Source of the DNA: Lysobacteraceae bacterium
GTDB taxonomy: Bacteria > Pseudomonadota > Gammaproteobacteria > Xanthomonadales > Rhodanobacteraceae
Assembly: GCA_028866435.1 (NCBI GenBank)
Contig: JAGWIC010000006.1
Coordinates: 1 to 56,876 of the forward strand
DNA length: 56,876 bases
Direction of reading: 5' to 3'
Shown: in pieces, positions 41,201 to 49,565 of the stretch
Layout: each line of letters starts with the position of its first letter
How positions within the stretch are numbered: the stretch's first letter is position 1
Notes under the pieces: generated by a model
What the model saw: the letters and a program-made list of their open reading frames with translations, nothing else
The model's database searches: none
What the model was told of the DNA's origin: nothing
Program-made: the position numbers and the translations under genes

Positions 41201-42037
41201 GCGATCGCCCTTGCCCTGCAGCGTCACCGCCAGCGAGGTGAGCGCGCCGTCGCCAAGCACGGGTCGGGGATCGAAGCGCGGGGCATCGACCCGCGCGGTC
41301 CACGCATAGTCGCCACGCTGGACCAGGTCGATCTGCAGGCGGGCGACCGCAGGTGCGCGGAGTTTGAGGTCGAAATGCGCCTTGTCGCCGTCGCCGTGCG
41401 CGACCAGTTCGCCTGCGTAGTCGGTGTCGCCGAGTTTCCAGGCGAAGGCGGCGGTGCCGTTGCCGCGATAGGTGTTGCCGAAGGCGAGCTTGCCGGCCAG
41501 CTCGGCGTGGCCGTCTGCTGCCTGCAGGGCGAATTGCTTCAGTTCGATGCCCTGGCGGGTCCAGCGGCCGCTCAGCTCGAGCCGGTTCGAGGCAAACGGC
41601 ACGCTGCCGGCCCGGCTGACCTTGACCGTGCCTACACGGACCCGGTCCAGCAGCAGGTCCAGCGGCGGTCGCAGTGAGTAGCCGCCGGCGCCGGAGCTCG
41701 ATGTCGATGCGGGCAGGCTCACCTCGACCCCGTCGGCATCCAGCGACGACACCTGTACACGCCCGGCCAGCAACGGCCACAGGCGCAGATCCAGCTGCAG
41801 TTTCGCCACCCTGACCACGGTGCCCTTGCCGTCGTCGTAGCGCACGCCGGCAAGATCGAGCGGGCCGGCCAGTTGGCCCCGTGCCTGCCGTACCTGCAGT
41901 GCGCCGTCGGTGGTGGCCTGCACCCGCGCCAGCGCAAGGCGCAGGCCGGCACCGGTGCCGAGCAGCCACCACAGCAGCGCCGCCACGCCCAGCAGCAGGC
42001 CGGCCAGGATGAAGGCGATGCGCTTGACCCATGTCAT
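38297..42037 (-). CDS. tamB: Translocation and assembly module protein TamB
   Basis: TamB is a very long periplasm-spanning protein anchored in the inner membrane, working with TamA in outer-membrane assembly and proposed to carry lipids. The 1246-residue product has one N-terminal membrane segment (AFILAGLLLGVAALLWWLL). A repetitive beta-rich body follows, then a C-terminal DUF490 domain (SDPPMEQSDALSYLITGKPL ... LYLSYGVGLFEPG). The last residues ASLNYRIEK are typical. It begins 40 bp after tamA. Long open frames on the opposite strand are composition artefacts. Confidence 0.95.
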   Translation of the reverse strand: MTWVKRIAFILAGLLLGVAALLWWLLGTGAGLRLALARVQATTDGALQVRQARGQLAGPLDLAGVRYDDGKGTVVRVAKLQLDLRLWPLLAGRVQVSSLDADGVEVSLPASTSSSGAGGYSLRPPLDLLLDRVRVGTVKVSRAGSVPFASNRLELSGRWTRQGIELKQFALQAADGHAELAGKLAFGNTYRGNGTAAFAWKLGDTDYAGELVAHGDGDKAHFDLKLRAPAVARLQIDLVQRGDYAWTARVDAPRFDPRPVLGDGALTSLAVTLQGKGDRHNAAVTGKLDINDYPLQLQPLRVQLDRDYRTLTVQQLALSSPRIAGRLDASGALQLAAKPLRGKFDIHWRDVMLPAELAGQRLASQGQLGARGSAQDYHAEGAIDIGPPGRPARLALNLDGNPQAITLHTLALKQAQGGLQASGSLTLQPVLAWQARLDAHRFDPGQLFAGWSGALDADIASHGSLPGAGPDASVEIRQLSGTLRQRAIGGSGQLHLSSNQVLDGSLRLTSGRSKLQLDARPGASNDVSVQLLVASLGDWLPDAGGRLDGHFSLRGRLPKLSVNGQLHGQALRWQQRRADRLQLIVGIPDLRRPAGKLDLQGSGVLLQGMYFQHFKLLAEGSQGDHVLKLDARGGQLSGTIDLHGALKGTRWNGTLSTLDLQPQGMPGWRLQQPATLSYHDGAMSLPGLCLTAGAPQLCVAAKRDRPGNLDASYRLHALPLALLLNAAGDAGLPLRADGVLDGDGRIHRRATGALSGTATIQSSAGSITDTDRAGVPPLRYRQLRLHAELGPGGQHFELHGGFDQGGQLDGQLGISGAQQALSGRLELQLDNLAFAELLSSELANVKGHLSGSFRLAGTLRQPAITGQASVGDFAAELPAAGLKLSQGRLTVSTGDAGQADIEGSVSSGKGTLGISGHAGIGAGAQAELSLKGSRFTAVDIPAARVVVSPDLTVQQDAAGVRIAGGLAIDSAEVNVDKLPGAGAARASRDVVVVDEQQPETASQRPVNALVRVDLGQHTRVIGRGLDGQVSGILTVSEQPGRGSTGQGQIAVNGSYRAFGQKLQIQRGQLLFASTPIDNPGLNIRAIRKLNPNATIDDGQQVGLYVAGTAQRPVLTVFSDPPMEQSDALSYLITGKPLSEVKSGQGSMVGAAAQALGSATGNLLARSIGSRLGIDDIGVSSNDALGGGSAFTVGKYLSPRLYLSYGVGLFEPGEVVTLRYRLGRRWNFEAQQATGFSRASLNYRIEK

Positions 42038-42077
42038 GCCAGGCAGGGACTCCGGTGGGTTTTCATGCGGATGCAGA

Positions 42078-43805
42078 TCACAGGTCCGGCCCGATCACCA
42101 GGTGCAGCTCGACGCCGTGGTCCTGCGCATTGTGGATCGGCGTGCCCAGGTCGACGCGGATCATGCCGACCGGCGAGAGCCAGCGCACGCCCAGGCCGGC
42201 GCCGATTCTCGGCTGGTAGTAGGTGCCGTCGAACGCATTGCCGGCGTCGACGAAGGCCGCCACGCCCCAGTGGCGGGTGAAGTAGTGCTCGACCTCGCTG
42301 CTGGCGACCAGCAGGTTCTTGCCGCCGATGACACGGCCGTAGCCGTTGGTGGGGCCGATCGACTCGTAGCCATAGCCGCGCACCGAGCGGTCGCCGCCGG
42401 CAAAAAAGCGCAATGACGGTGGCAGCGCGGTGAAATCGTTGGTCCAGGTCATGCCGGCGCTGGCGCGCAGGATCAGCCGGTTGCGGCGCCCGCCGCCAAA
42501 GGCGTGGATCCACTTGGCGTCGGCGGTCAGCTGGCTGAAGCTGGCATCGGACAGCAGCGGGCCAGCGCTGCTGCGTGCGGCCAGGGCGAGCGACCAGCCG
42601 TCGCGCACGAAGGTGGGGTCGTCGGCGTGCTTGCGGGTCAGCGAGGCCTCGGCGAACACCTCGGTGCTGCGGCCGTGTTCGATGCCGGGGGTGCTGTCCG
42701 GCTCGTTGCCGATCCGGCCGACGGTGAAGGTGCCGTCCAGCGCATGCAGCCCCAGCGTGCGCACCCAGCCATGCCACTGCCGGCTTTCGTTGGCGACCAG
42801 TTCCAGCGTGCGCGATTGCGAGGTGTCGGTATGGACGTCGCGGTAGTTGGCGCCGAAGTTGTAGCTGCGCTGGTGCGGGCCGGGCAGCGGGATCGAGTAC
42901 AGCGTGGACAGCGTCTTCAACCGCTGCGCCAGCACCAGTTCGTTCTTCCACTTGTGGCCGCGCCGGTTGACCCAGCGCCGCTCGACGCCGCCGCGCACGC
43001 CCACGCCAGTGTCGGTGCCGACGAACGGGCCGCCGGTGTAGATCGTGCGCTTGGCCGGCTGCAGCTGCACGTTGACCACCGCGAAGTAGTCGGCACCATT
43101 CAGCGCCTGCTGCAACTGCAGCAGTTGGTCCTGCGAGAAATAGTCGCCGCTGCGGAATGGCAGGTAGCGGTCGAGCAGGCCCTGGTCGAACTGCGAGCCC
43201 TCGAAATGCACCTTGCCGTAGCGATAGCGCGGCCCTGCCTGCCAGGCCAGCTTGATCACCGCGCTGTGCTCGGCCCGGGTCACCTCGACGCGGTGGGTGA
43301 GCAGCCGTGCATCGAGGAAGCCGTTGGCGGTGAGCTGGCTGCCGAGCGCATCGCGCGCCGCTTCGTAACTGCCGTCGTCGAGGGTCTTCCCCTGCAGTCG
43401 CTGCAGGCTGCGTTCGGCGCGACGGATCGGCGCGATGGCGGCCGCCGCCGGGTCCAGTCGCAGCTCGACCCGGGTGACGATCACCGGCGGGCCCGGCTTC
43501 ACATGCAGCGTCACCTGCCAGTCCTTGCCCACCTGCCGGATCTCGCCGCTGACGCTGGCGTCGTAGTAGCCGTAGGGCTGCAGCGCCGCCTGCGCCTGGC
43601 CGGGAGCGCTTTCGTACAGGCGGCTGGCCTGCGCCGCGGTGACCTCGCGCGCGGCGTACTGCGACAGCTCCACGCCGGAAATCACCGCGGCCTTCAGCGG
43701 ATCGTGGACGCCATCCACGGTCAGCCGCACGGCGGCATGGGCGGGGGTTGCCAGCAGCAAGGCAGGCAGCAGCAACGGGCTCAGGCGTCGTGGCGGTCGG
43801 CGCAT
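42078..43805 (-). CDS. tamA: Translocation and assembly module protein TamA (Omp85 family)
   Basis: TamA is the outer-membrane partner of TamB. The 575-residue precursor has a signal peptide (LLLPALLLATPAHA), then about three POTRA domains up to residue 260. A 16-strand Omp85 barrel follows, with the lid-lock FFAGGDRSVRGYGYESIG and the C-terminal GMIRVDLGTPI...VIGPDL. The ATG at 43805 is used; the open stretch upstream lacks a signal peptide and runs through non-coding sequence. It is co-oriented with tamB, 40 bp upstream of it. Confidence 0.95.
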   Translation of the reverse strand: MRRPPRRLSPLLLPALLLATPAHAAVRLTVDGVHDPLKAAVISGVELSQYAAREVTAAQASRLYESAPGQAQAALQPYGYYDASVSGEIRQVGKDWQVTLHVKPGPPVIVTRVELRLDPAAAAIAPIRRAERSLQRLQGKTLDDGSYEAARDALGSQLTANGFLDARLLTHRVEVTRAEHSAVIKLAWQAGPRYRYGKVHFEGSQFDQGLLDRYLPFRSGDYFSQDQLLQLQQALNGADYFAVVNVQLQPAKRTIYTGGPFVGTDTGVGVRGGVERRWVNRRGHKWKNELVLAQRLKTLSTLYSIPLPGPHQRSYNFGANYRDVHTDTSQSRTLELVANESRQWHGWVRTLGLHALDGTFTVGRIGNEPDSTPGIEHGRSTEVFAEASLTRKHADDPTFVRDGWSLALAARSSAGPLLSDASFSQLTADAKWIHAFGGGRRNRLILRASAGMTWTNDFTALPPSLRFFAGGDRSVRGYGYESIGPTNGYGRVIGGKNLLVASSEVEHYFTRHWGVAAFVDAGNAFDGTYYQPRIGAGLGVRWLSPVGMIRVDLGTPIHNAQDHGVELHLVIGPDL

Positions 43806-43918
43806 GCGTACGGGGTGTCCTGTGCAGTGATACGCCGGTGGCGGCAGCTTAACCGTGTTCGCGTGGGCTCCGGATGAAGCACCGCCCGCGCTCCTGGCGC
43901 GATGACGCGAGCTTGGCC

Positions 43919-43949
43919 GGGCGGATGCGGCGGTGGCCCGCATCCGCCC
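43919..43949 (-). terminator. Strong hairpin after the glucan synthase gene
   Basis: GGGCGGATGCGG (43919-43930) pairs perfectly over 12 bp with 43938-43949 around a 7-nt loop. It lies 13 bp beyond the stop of the leftward-transcribed glucan synthase gene and before tamA. A T tract is lacking, but position and strength suggest a terminator or a 3'-end stabiliser. Confidence 0.6.
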
Positions 43950-43962
43950 GCCGCATGGCAGG

Positions 43963-46581
43963 TCAGCCGGCCTTGTCGCCCGCCTTGTGCGCGATCCATG
44001 CGCCGATCACCGCCGAGACGTAGGGGATCGACTGGGCCGCCAGGATGAACATCCACAAGGTGCCTTCGATGTAGCGCGTGCCATAGCCCTCGGCCATGCC
44101 GATGATGCACAGCGCCAGCGCGATCGCCATCAGCAGCTCCTCGCGCACCGGCGCGAACGCGGCGAAGTTGCTGCCGCCCAGGCGCCGGCTCTTGGCGGTG
44201 ACCACGAACGAGGTCTTCTCGCGGGTCAGTCCGTGCAGGATGCCGCGGGCGATGGCGTGCGACAGGCCCATGCTGGCCAGCGAGGCCATCAGCGCGTCGT
44301 ACCAGCTGCACGGCACGCGGGCGCGGTACAGCACGATGCCGAAGATCGCCTTGGCGAAGAAGAAGCCGATCACCGGGATCAGGAACAGCTGCATCGGCAG
44401 GCTGAAGTACTGCGGGAAGGCCACCATGCCCGCGGTCCAGAACAGCGCCATCAGGGTGAAGATCAGGTGCAGCGCGTCGGCGAACCAGCTGAACCAGCCG
44501 GTGAGGAAGTGGAAGCGCTGGCCGGCCGACAGCGGCCCCGGCTTGACCATCCAGTTCCAGCGCCCCTTGAGGATCTGCATCGCGCCGAAGGCCCAGCGGT
44601 AGCGCTGGCTCTTGTACGCCTTGAAATCGGCCGGGGTCAGGCCCTTGCCCATCAGCTCGTCGACGTAGACCAGGTCGTAGCCGGCGTGCATCAGGCGCAG
44701 GCCGAGCTCGGCGTCCTCGCAGATGGTCCACTCCGACCAGCCGCCGGTGCCTTCCAGCGCCGAGCGCCGCACCATCGTCATGGTGCCGTGCTGGATGATC
44801 GCGTTGCGCTCGTTGCGATGGTGCATGCCGATGCGGAAGAAGCCGTCGTACTCCCACGCGGTCATCCGGCGGAAGGTGTTGTGCTCGAACTCGCGATGCG
44901 CCTGCGGGCACTGCACCACCGCCACCTTCGGATCGTGGAAGTGGCCGGTCAGCGTGGCCAGCCAGTCGTGGCGCACCTCGTAGTCGGCGTCGATCACCGC
45001 CACCACGTCGGCGGCCGGGTCGGTTTCCTTCAGGCCGAAGTTGAGCGCGCCGGCCTTGTAGCCGGGCCACGGTTCCAGGTGGAAGAAGCGGAAGCGCTTG
45101 CCGAGCTTCTCGCAGTATTCCTGCACCGGCTTCCACACCGCCGGGTCCTTGGTGTTGTTGTCGATCACCAGCACTTCGTAGTTGGCGTAGTCGAGCGCGG
45201 CCAGCGAGTCGAGCGTGACGATCACCATCTCCGGCGGCTCGTTGTAGCAGGCCAGGTGGATCGACACGAACGGCTGCCGTTCCGGCCGGTCGGGCCGCAG
45301 CATGCCGGCGTGGCGCATCCAGGTCGGCCGCCACAACACCTCGGTGAACTCGAAGCCGTTGATCAGCAGGATCGCCAGGATCGCGATCTGCGCCGGGAAC
45401 AACAGCGTGAGCATGGTCCAGTCGATCCAGCTCAGGTAGAAATTGAACGGCAGCGTGGCGGCCCACACGATCAGGCCGCAGGCCAGCTGGATCAGCGCGG
45501 CGAAGAAGAACCGGCCGGTCAGCTTGAAGCGGCTGAAGCGGCGGCCGAACCAGATCATCGGTCCCAGCGCCAGCAGCGCGGCGGCCAGTGCCTTCAGCGG
45601 CCAGGCGGTGTCCTCGGTGACCGGGCCGGTGAACGGGAACTTCGGCTGGCGGTCGGCATTGAACATGCCCCAGTAGGCGCCGGTGCGGCCTTCGCCCAGG
45701 CCTTCCTTCCAGGGCTGGTCGAACGCTTCCATCACGTAGTAGTCGATGTGGTCGCGCTTGGCCGCGTTGAACCAGGTGCGCAGGAAGATCGCCTCGTTGG
45801 ATACCGAAGGCGAGGCGTACTCATGGCGGTCGCCGTTGGACGGCCAGCCGATCTCGCCGACTACCACCGGCTTGCCCGGGTAGCGCCGGCGGATCGCCTC
45901 GTAGGCGCCGATGGCCTGGTTCACCGCCACCGGGTCGCCGCGCGAATCGGTCAGCGGCACGCCGTTCCAGAACGGGAACAGGTGGATGGTGATGAAGTCC
46001 ACGTGCTGGACCAGCTCGGGATACTTCAGCCAGATGTAGTCCGGCTCGGCGATCGACACCGGCTGGTGCAGCGCGGCGCGCACGCGATCGGCGTAGGCCA
46101 TCAGCTGCGCGGGGGTGACGTCGTGGCGGAACAGCGCCTCGTTGCCCACGATCACCCGGTTGATCGTGCCCGGGTAGTGCCGCGCCTGGGCGATCAGGGT
46201 GGCGATTTCCTTCTCGTTGTTGTCCAGCCGCCGGTCGATCCACGCGCCGGCCATCACCTTGAGGCCTTCCTTCTCGGCCAGCCGCGGCAACTGCGGGTTC
46301 TGCAGCATCGAGTAGGTGCGCACGCGCGAGGTGTACTTGCCGAGCAGCTTGAGGTCGCCGTCGATCTGCTCATCGGTCGGGAAATCGCCTTTCAGCGGGC
46401 TCTGGTAGCGCTGGAACGCCGACAGCGCGAAGCCATCGATCTTGCCGTGCCAGTCTTCCGGGCCGTGCGGCAGGTTGCCCCACCACCACAGCCCGATGTT
46501 CATCGCCGCCACGATCACGGCAAGCACCAGCGCGGTGAAGAGGGGGTGCCGGCTGTCGTGGGTTGTTGCAGGAGCGCTCAA
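43963..46581 (-). CDS. NdvB-like beta-glucan synthase (GH17 domain + processive GT2)
   Basis: This 872-residue inner-membrane enzyme probably makes a periplasmic or exported beta-glucan. A membrane segment at about 14-34 precedes a GH17-like domain with both catalytic glutamates, E148 (VGNEALF) and E243 (GEIGWPSNG). After further membrane helices comes a processive GT2 domain with DAD at 531-533, ED at 622-623 and QRYRW at 659-663, then C-terminal helices. This layout matches Pseudomonas aeruginosa NdvB (cyclic beta-1,3-glucan). The start is TTG at 46581 behind GGGGGA. Its first 103 codons are repeated as a pseudogene at 55778-56148. Confidence 0.88.
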   Translation of the reverse strand: MSAPATTHDSRHPLFTALVLAVIVAAMNIGLWWWGNLPHGPEDWHGKIDGFALSAFQRYQSPLKGDFPTDEQIDGDLKLLGKYTSRVRTYSMLQNPQLPRLAEKEGLKVMAGAWIDRRLDNNEKEIATLIAQARHYPGTINRVIVGNEALFRHDVTPAQLMAYADRVRAALHQPVSIAEPDYIWLKYPELVQHVDFITIHLFPFWNGVPLTDSRGDPVAVNQAIGAYEAIRRRYPGKPVVVGEIGWPSNGDRHEYASPSVSNEAIFLRTWFNAAKRDHIDYYVMEAFDQPWKEGLGEGRTGAYWGMFNADRQPKFPFTGPVTEDTAWPLKALAAALLALGPMIWFGRRFSRFKLTGRFFFAALIQLACGLIVWAATLPFNFYLSWIDWTMLTLLFPAQIAILAILLINGFEFTEVLWRPTWMRHAGMLRPDRPERQPFVSIHLACYNEPPEMVIVTLDSLAALDYANYEVLVIDNNTKDPAVWKPVQEYCEKLGKRFRFFHLEPWPGYKAGALNFGLKETDPAADVVAVIDADYEVRHDWLATLTGHFHDPKVAVVQCPQAHREFEHNTFRRMTAWEYDGFFRIGMHHRNERNAIIQHGTMTMVRRSALEGTGGWSEWTICEDAELGLRLMHAGYDLVYVDELMGKGLTPADFKAYKSQRYRWAFGAMQILKGRWNWMVKPGPLSAGQRFHFLTGWFSWFADALHLIFTLMALFWTAGMVAFPQYFSLPMQLFLIPVIGFFFAKAIFGIVLYRARVPCSWYDALMASLASMGLSHAIARGILHGLTREKTSFVVTAKSRRLGGSNFAAFAPVREELLMAIALALCIIGMAEGYGTRYIEGTLWMFILAAQSIPYVSAVIGAWIAHKAGDKAG

Positions 46582-46640
46582 AAAAATCCCCGGGGGAGCC
46601 TGCGCAACAGGCGGTAAAGCTTGCGGAGCTTAACCAATGT
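46273..46640. repeat. Left copy of a ~370-bp direct repeat (5' end and upstream of the glucan synthase)
   Basis: This 368-bp stretch covers codons 1-103 of the glucan synthase and about 59 bp upstream. It recurs in the same orientation at 55778-56148 with roughly 85-90% identity by eye. Homology stops abruptly on both sides (CTCGGCCAGCC at one end, TTAACCAATGT at the other). The two copies bracket the accessory block. Confidence 0.88.
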
Positions 46641-46669
46641 TGGGTTTTCGGCCAATAAGCCGTAGCCGC

Positions 46670-46695
46670 CCCGGTCAGCGCAGACTCAGACCGGG
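46670..46695. terminator. Hairpin between lysR and the glucan synthase promoter region
   Basis: CCCGGTC (46670-46676) pairs with GACCGGG (46689-46695) around a 12-nt loop, 66 bp beyond the lysR stop. It may end lysR transcription before it reads into the glucan synthase gene, but no T tract follows. Confidence 0.35.
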
Positions 46696-46760
46696 ATGGG
46701 GCGACCCGGCCACAGGCGCGTGGCGGCGCCCCAACGGGCGCTGGCGAGAGCCAGGGAAAC

Positions 46761-47735
46761 TCAACGGCGGCCAGGGTACTCAGCCCTTGCCGACACCTGC
46801 GACAAGGCGTCGGCAAAGGCTTTCATCGGCGCGTATGGCGCGGTTTCGGACGACACCAGCAGGCCAAGGCGTGCAGTGAATCCGGAGCAGTGCGTCACGT
46901 GCAGCCTTCGCAACTGCCCCAGCCGCTCCGCCGTTGCGATTCCGGAAGCTGGCGCGAACGTAAACATCTGTGTCGCCGATGCCAGGCTGAGGTTGGTGTG
47001 CAGCGATGCAGACTCGATGGTGGCAAGGGGTGGCTCCATGCCAGCCTCGAAGAAAAGTGCGTCGAAGGCCTGACGTGTTGATGTCGTACGAGGCGCCAGG
47101 ATCCACTCCTGCCTGGCCAGGAAGCGCAGATCGACCGTCCGTTTACGTGCTGCCGGATTCGTGGCTGCGCAGACGACATGCAGCGCTTCGTCCCGCAGCG
47201 GAATGGCCAGCAACTGGCGTGGGGCCGAATCGACGATGGCCCGGCTGTCGATCCAGCTGAGCCCGCAATCGACCAGGCCTTCGGTGACACGTCGAACCAC
47301 GCCATTCACGTGGTCTTCCACGATCTGCAGGCGCAGGTGCACGCCTGCGTCGCGCAGGTGCGTAATGGTCCGGGGCAGCAGTTCCGCCGCGAACAAGGGA
47401 AGCATGGCTACGCGCAGCAAGGGCGCCGCCTTTGTGTGCAGCGTCTCGAGCGCCGCGTCGAAGTGCCTCAGCGAGGCCCTGAAGCGGTCCAGCGTGAGCA
47501 TGCCGGCAGCGGTAAGCCGGCAACCGCGTCGGTCGCGATCGACCAGTCTGGCGTCCAGTACCGCTTCGAGTTCCTTCAGCATATTCGTGACTGCAGGCTG
47601 TGTCAGGTGCAGTTCCAGCGCAGCAGCGGTCAGCGAACCGGTGCGAAAGACAATTTCCAGCAAGCGCAAGTGGCGCAGCTTCAATTGCTCGCCGAGCACC
47701 TGCTGATGCCTGGATGGAGGCGCGCTACGAGTCAC
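46761..47735 (-). CDS. LysR-family transcriptional regulator
   Basis: This probable activator or repressor of the divergent hydrolase operon is 324 residues long. A winged helix-turn-helix lies at about 17-75 (LRLLEIVFRTGSLTAAALELHLTQPAVTNMLKELE in order), followed by a LysR substrate-binding domain. The start is GTG at 47735. The gene is the first of the accessory block and is transcribed away from the serine hydrolase, 573 bp apart, the usual layout for a LysR regulator and its target. The effector is unknown. Confidence 0.9.
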   Translation of the reverse strand: MTRSAPPSRHQQVLGEQLKLRHLRLLEIVFRTGSLTAAALELHLTQPAVTNMLKELEAVLDARLVDRDRRGCRLTAAGMLTLDRFRASLRHFDAALETLHTKAAPLLRVAMLPLFAAELLPRTITHLRDAGVHLRLQIVEDHVNGVVRRVTEGLVDCGLSWIDSRAIVDSAPRQLLAIPLRDEALHVVCAATNPAARKRTVDLRFLARQEWILAPRTTSTRQAFDALFFEAGMEPPLATIESASLHTNLSLASATQMFTFAPASGIATAERLGQLRRLHVTHCSGFTARLGLLVSSETAPYAPMKAFADALSQVSARAEYPGRR

Positions 47736-47815
47736 TTCGATTCCTTGACGACGGCTTGAGGAAATTCTGAACAGGTCTACTCAGGCGTAACCAAAATTGG
47801 CCGTCCAAACGCAGG

Positions 47816-48000
47816 GTGCCTTTCATCAGGCAGTTGAGCTTCTCTGCGGCCGAGTATGCCGGCAAACACAGGCAGGCGCGACGGCAGCGGTTCCCGGTTG
47901 AAATGCGGCAGTTGGTGCCGGGGGAGGTTCTTTGGGCGGCGGTCGATGCCTGCCTGGGCGACAAGGGCGGCCGCTGCGCCAAGGCACGATCATTCACGCA
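47816..48000 (+). pseudogene. IS5-type transposase remnant (N-terminal fragment)
   Basis: About 60 codons read IRQLSFSAAEYAGKHRQAR and then FPVEMRQLVPGEVLWAAVDA. This resembles the N-terminus of IS5-family transposases, which typically read as SFSDAEYAGKRKQTRR...EMEQVVPW. Similarity stops after about residue 55 (GDKGGRCA), and the rest of the transposase with its DDE residues is missing. The family call rests on memory of the motif, not a search. It is probably the relic of an old insertion between lysR and the hydrolase operon. Confidence 0.6.
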
Positions 48001-48231
48001 TCACGCGCGCTGTTCACGCCGATCCAGAACTGGGCCGCGCTGGCGGCCGAAAGCTGAGCCGGGAGCGGCGCCGGTACAAAGTCCTCCGGCTGTGGATAAG
48101 TCTGGGCGGAGGCGAGGGGAGCCCCTGCCCGGCCCTGCCGGGGAGGCGGCAGCGGCTTGAGACCCAGGAAAGTACCCGCCGGATCTGATCTGGCTGAACT
48201 CGCGAGGGCATTTTAGGCATTCCGTATTTTT
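48001..48231. other. Non-coding gap upstream of the serine hydrolase
   Basis: No gene is evident. It contains a perfect DnaA-box consensus on the minus strand (TGTGGATAA, 48091-48099) and GC-rich sequence, then turns AT-rich toward the hydrolase promoter. A single DnaA box is not evidence of an origin. Confidence 0.4.
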
Positions 48232-48251
48232 ATGGTTCTATAAAGAATCAT
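48232..48251. promoter_or_regulatory. Candidate LysR operator / promoter dyad
   Basis: ATGGTTCT-ATAA-AGAATCAT is a dyad with 7 of 8 matching arm positions and an AT-rich centre, 57 bp upstream of the serine hydrolase start. LysR regulators typically bind such interrupted dyads (T-N11-A) near the promoters they control. The surrounding sequence is clearly more AT-rich than its neighbourhood. Confidence 0.45.
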
Positions 48252-48308
48252 CAATATACGCGAGGTAGCAACTGTCGCAGAATCGGACCAAATCGAACGG
48301 GGATCGCG

Positions 48309-49565
48309 ATGTCGCATACTTCTGACCCAGCAGGCGGCACTTCCGGTCTCCCGGAGGCAAACCTCGACGTCCCCAGCGAAGTCGGCGTCATGGTCGGCTT
48401 CCCGCCGTTACCCGAGAACCAGGTTCGGGCGGCAAACGCAGCCTCGCCGCGCTTTCTGCGCTGGAGCCTGCTTAATGCCTCGCAAATCCACAACACCGTA
48501 CGTGTTTCGCGTGGTCTCGATCCCGCGGCGCCGCTTTCGCACGGCAACGCACTGGACTTCGACGCCCTGGCCATTCCGTATCAAGGCGAAAGCATTCCGG
48601 CTGGGGAATTCTTCCGCCGTACCGGTACCGACGCGCTGCTGGTGATGCACCGCGGTGGCATCGTGTTCGAGCGCTATCTGGGCGACATGGGTCGACGCAC
48701 CCTGCATGCGCTGAACTCGGCCACCAAGAGCCTGGTCGGCACGCTGGTGGCGATGCTGGCGACAGAAGGCGAGCTCGACGTGCAGGCTCGCGCTTCCCAC
48801 TATGTACCTGAGCTCGCGTCTTCGGCACTCGGTTCGGCGACGCTGGATCAACTGCTCGACATGCGCGCGAACTTCCGCTTTGGCGATGCGCCTCACCAGG
48901 CGGGCAAGTTGCAGCTCGAGGTTCACCATGCCCTGGGGACGCTGCCGCGGCCGCCGGGCTATGCGGGGCCCGATGGCATCCACGAACTCATGCTCTCGGC
49001 ACGACCCACCACGCCGCACGGCAGCGGGCCGATGCGCTACGACAACGGCAGCACCGAGGCACTGGGCTGGGTGCTCACCCGGGTGACCGGCCGCCGCATC
49101 GCCAGGCTGCTCGGCGAACGCTTCTGGGAGCCGATCGGCGCTGAGATGGATGGCGACTTTCTGCTCGATACGAAGAAGTTCGAGATCGCGGCCTTCGGCC
49201 TGCAGGCCTGCGCTCGCGATGTTGCGCGGTTCGGCGAGATGATGCGCTGCGACGGTTCGGCCGCGGGAAGGCAGGTCGTGCCGGCGGCGGTGGTCGACGA
49301 CATCCGTCGTGGCGGCGACCGTGCAGCCTTCGCTGCCAGCCCATCGGCGGTCCATCGGCCGGGCGGATCGTACCGGAGGCAATGGTGGGTCAATCATGAC
49401 GTGTGGGATTCGTATCAAGTCAGCGGTCAATACGGCCAGAGGCTGTGGATCTCGCCCAGGGCCGAAACCGTCATCGTCCAACTCTCCACCGATCCCGATG
49501 CGTCGGGTTCGCGAGAGCCGCTGCGTGGGGCAGCTTACGCCGCGATTGCAGGTGCATTGTCATGA
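48309..49565 (+). CDS. Beta-lactamase-fold serine hydrolase (NylB / class C type)
   Basis: This is a serine hydrolase or amidase of the penicillin-recognising superfamily. The 418-residue product has the S137-A-T-K140 catalytic motif (NSATKS) and Y244-D-N246 (MRYDNGS). This is the layout of 6-aminohexanoate-dimer hydrolase NylB and related esterases. No signal peptide is seen, so it is probably cytoplasmic and not a resistance beta-lactamase. It heads an operon with an MFS transporter (4-bp overlap) and a CoA-transferase, suggesting a catabolic role on an imported ester or amide. Confidence 0.85.
   Translation: MSHTSDPAGGTSGLPEANLDVPSEVGVMVGFPPLPENQVRAANAASPRFLRWSLLNASQIHNTVRVSRGLDPAAPLSHGNALDFDALAIPYQGESIPAGEFFRRTGTDALLVMHRGGIVFERYLGDMGRRTLHALNSATKSLVGTLVAMLATEGELDVQARASHYVPELASSALGSATLDQLLDMRANFRFGDAPHQAGKLQLEVHHALGTLPRPPGYAGPDGIHELMLSARPTTPHGSGPMRYDNGSTEALGWVLTRVTGRRIARLLGERFWEPIGAEMDGDFLLDTKKFEIAAFGLQACARDVARFGEMMRCDGSAAGRQVVPAAVVDDIRRGGDRAAFAASPSAVHRPGGSYRRQWWVNHDVWDSYQVSGQYGQRLWISPRAETVIVQLSTDPDASGSREPLRGAAYAAIAGALS

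Noticed and set aside
43933-46617. 894-codon open frame antisense to the glucan synthase
   Set aside because: Its codons mirror the GC3-rich true gene on the other strand. The peptide is rich in H, R, Q and V without any domain, while the minus-strand frame has full GH17 and GT2 motifs.
48091-48099. Perfect DnaA box (TGTGGATAA)
   Set aside because: A single box without AT-rich unwinding repeats, further boxes or a dnaA/dnaN neighbourhood does not make an origin.
48309-49565. Serine hydrolase as a beta-lactam resistance gene
   Set aside because: It has the class C fold motifs but no signal peptide, and it sits in a transporter and CoA-transferase operon. A NylB/esterase-like metabolic enzyme is more likely.
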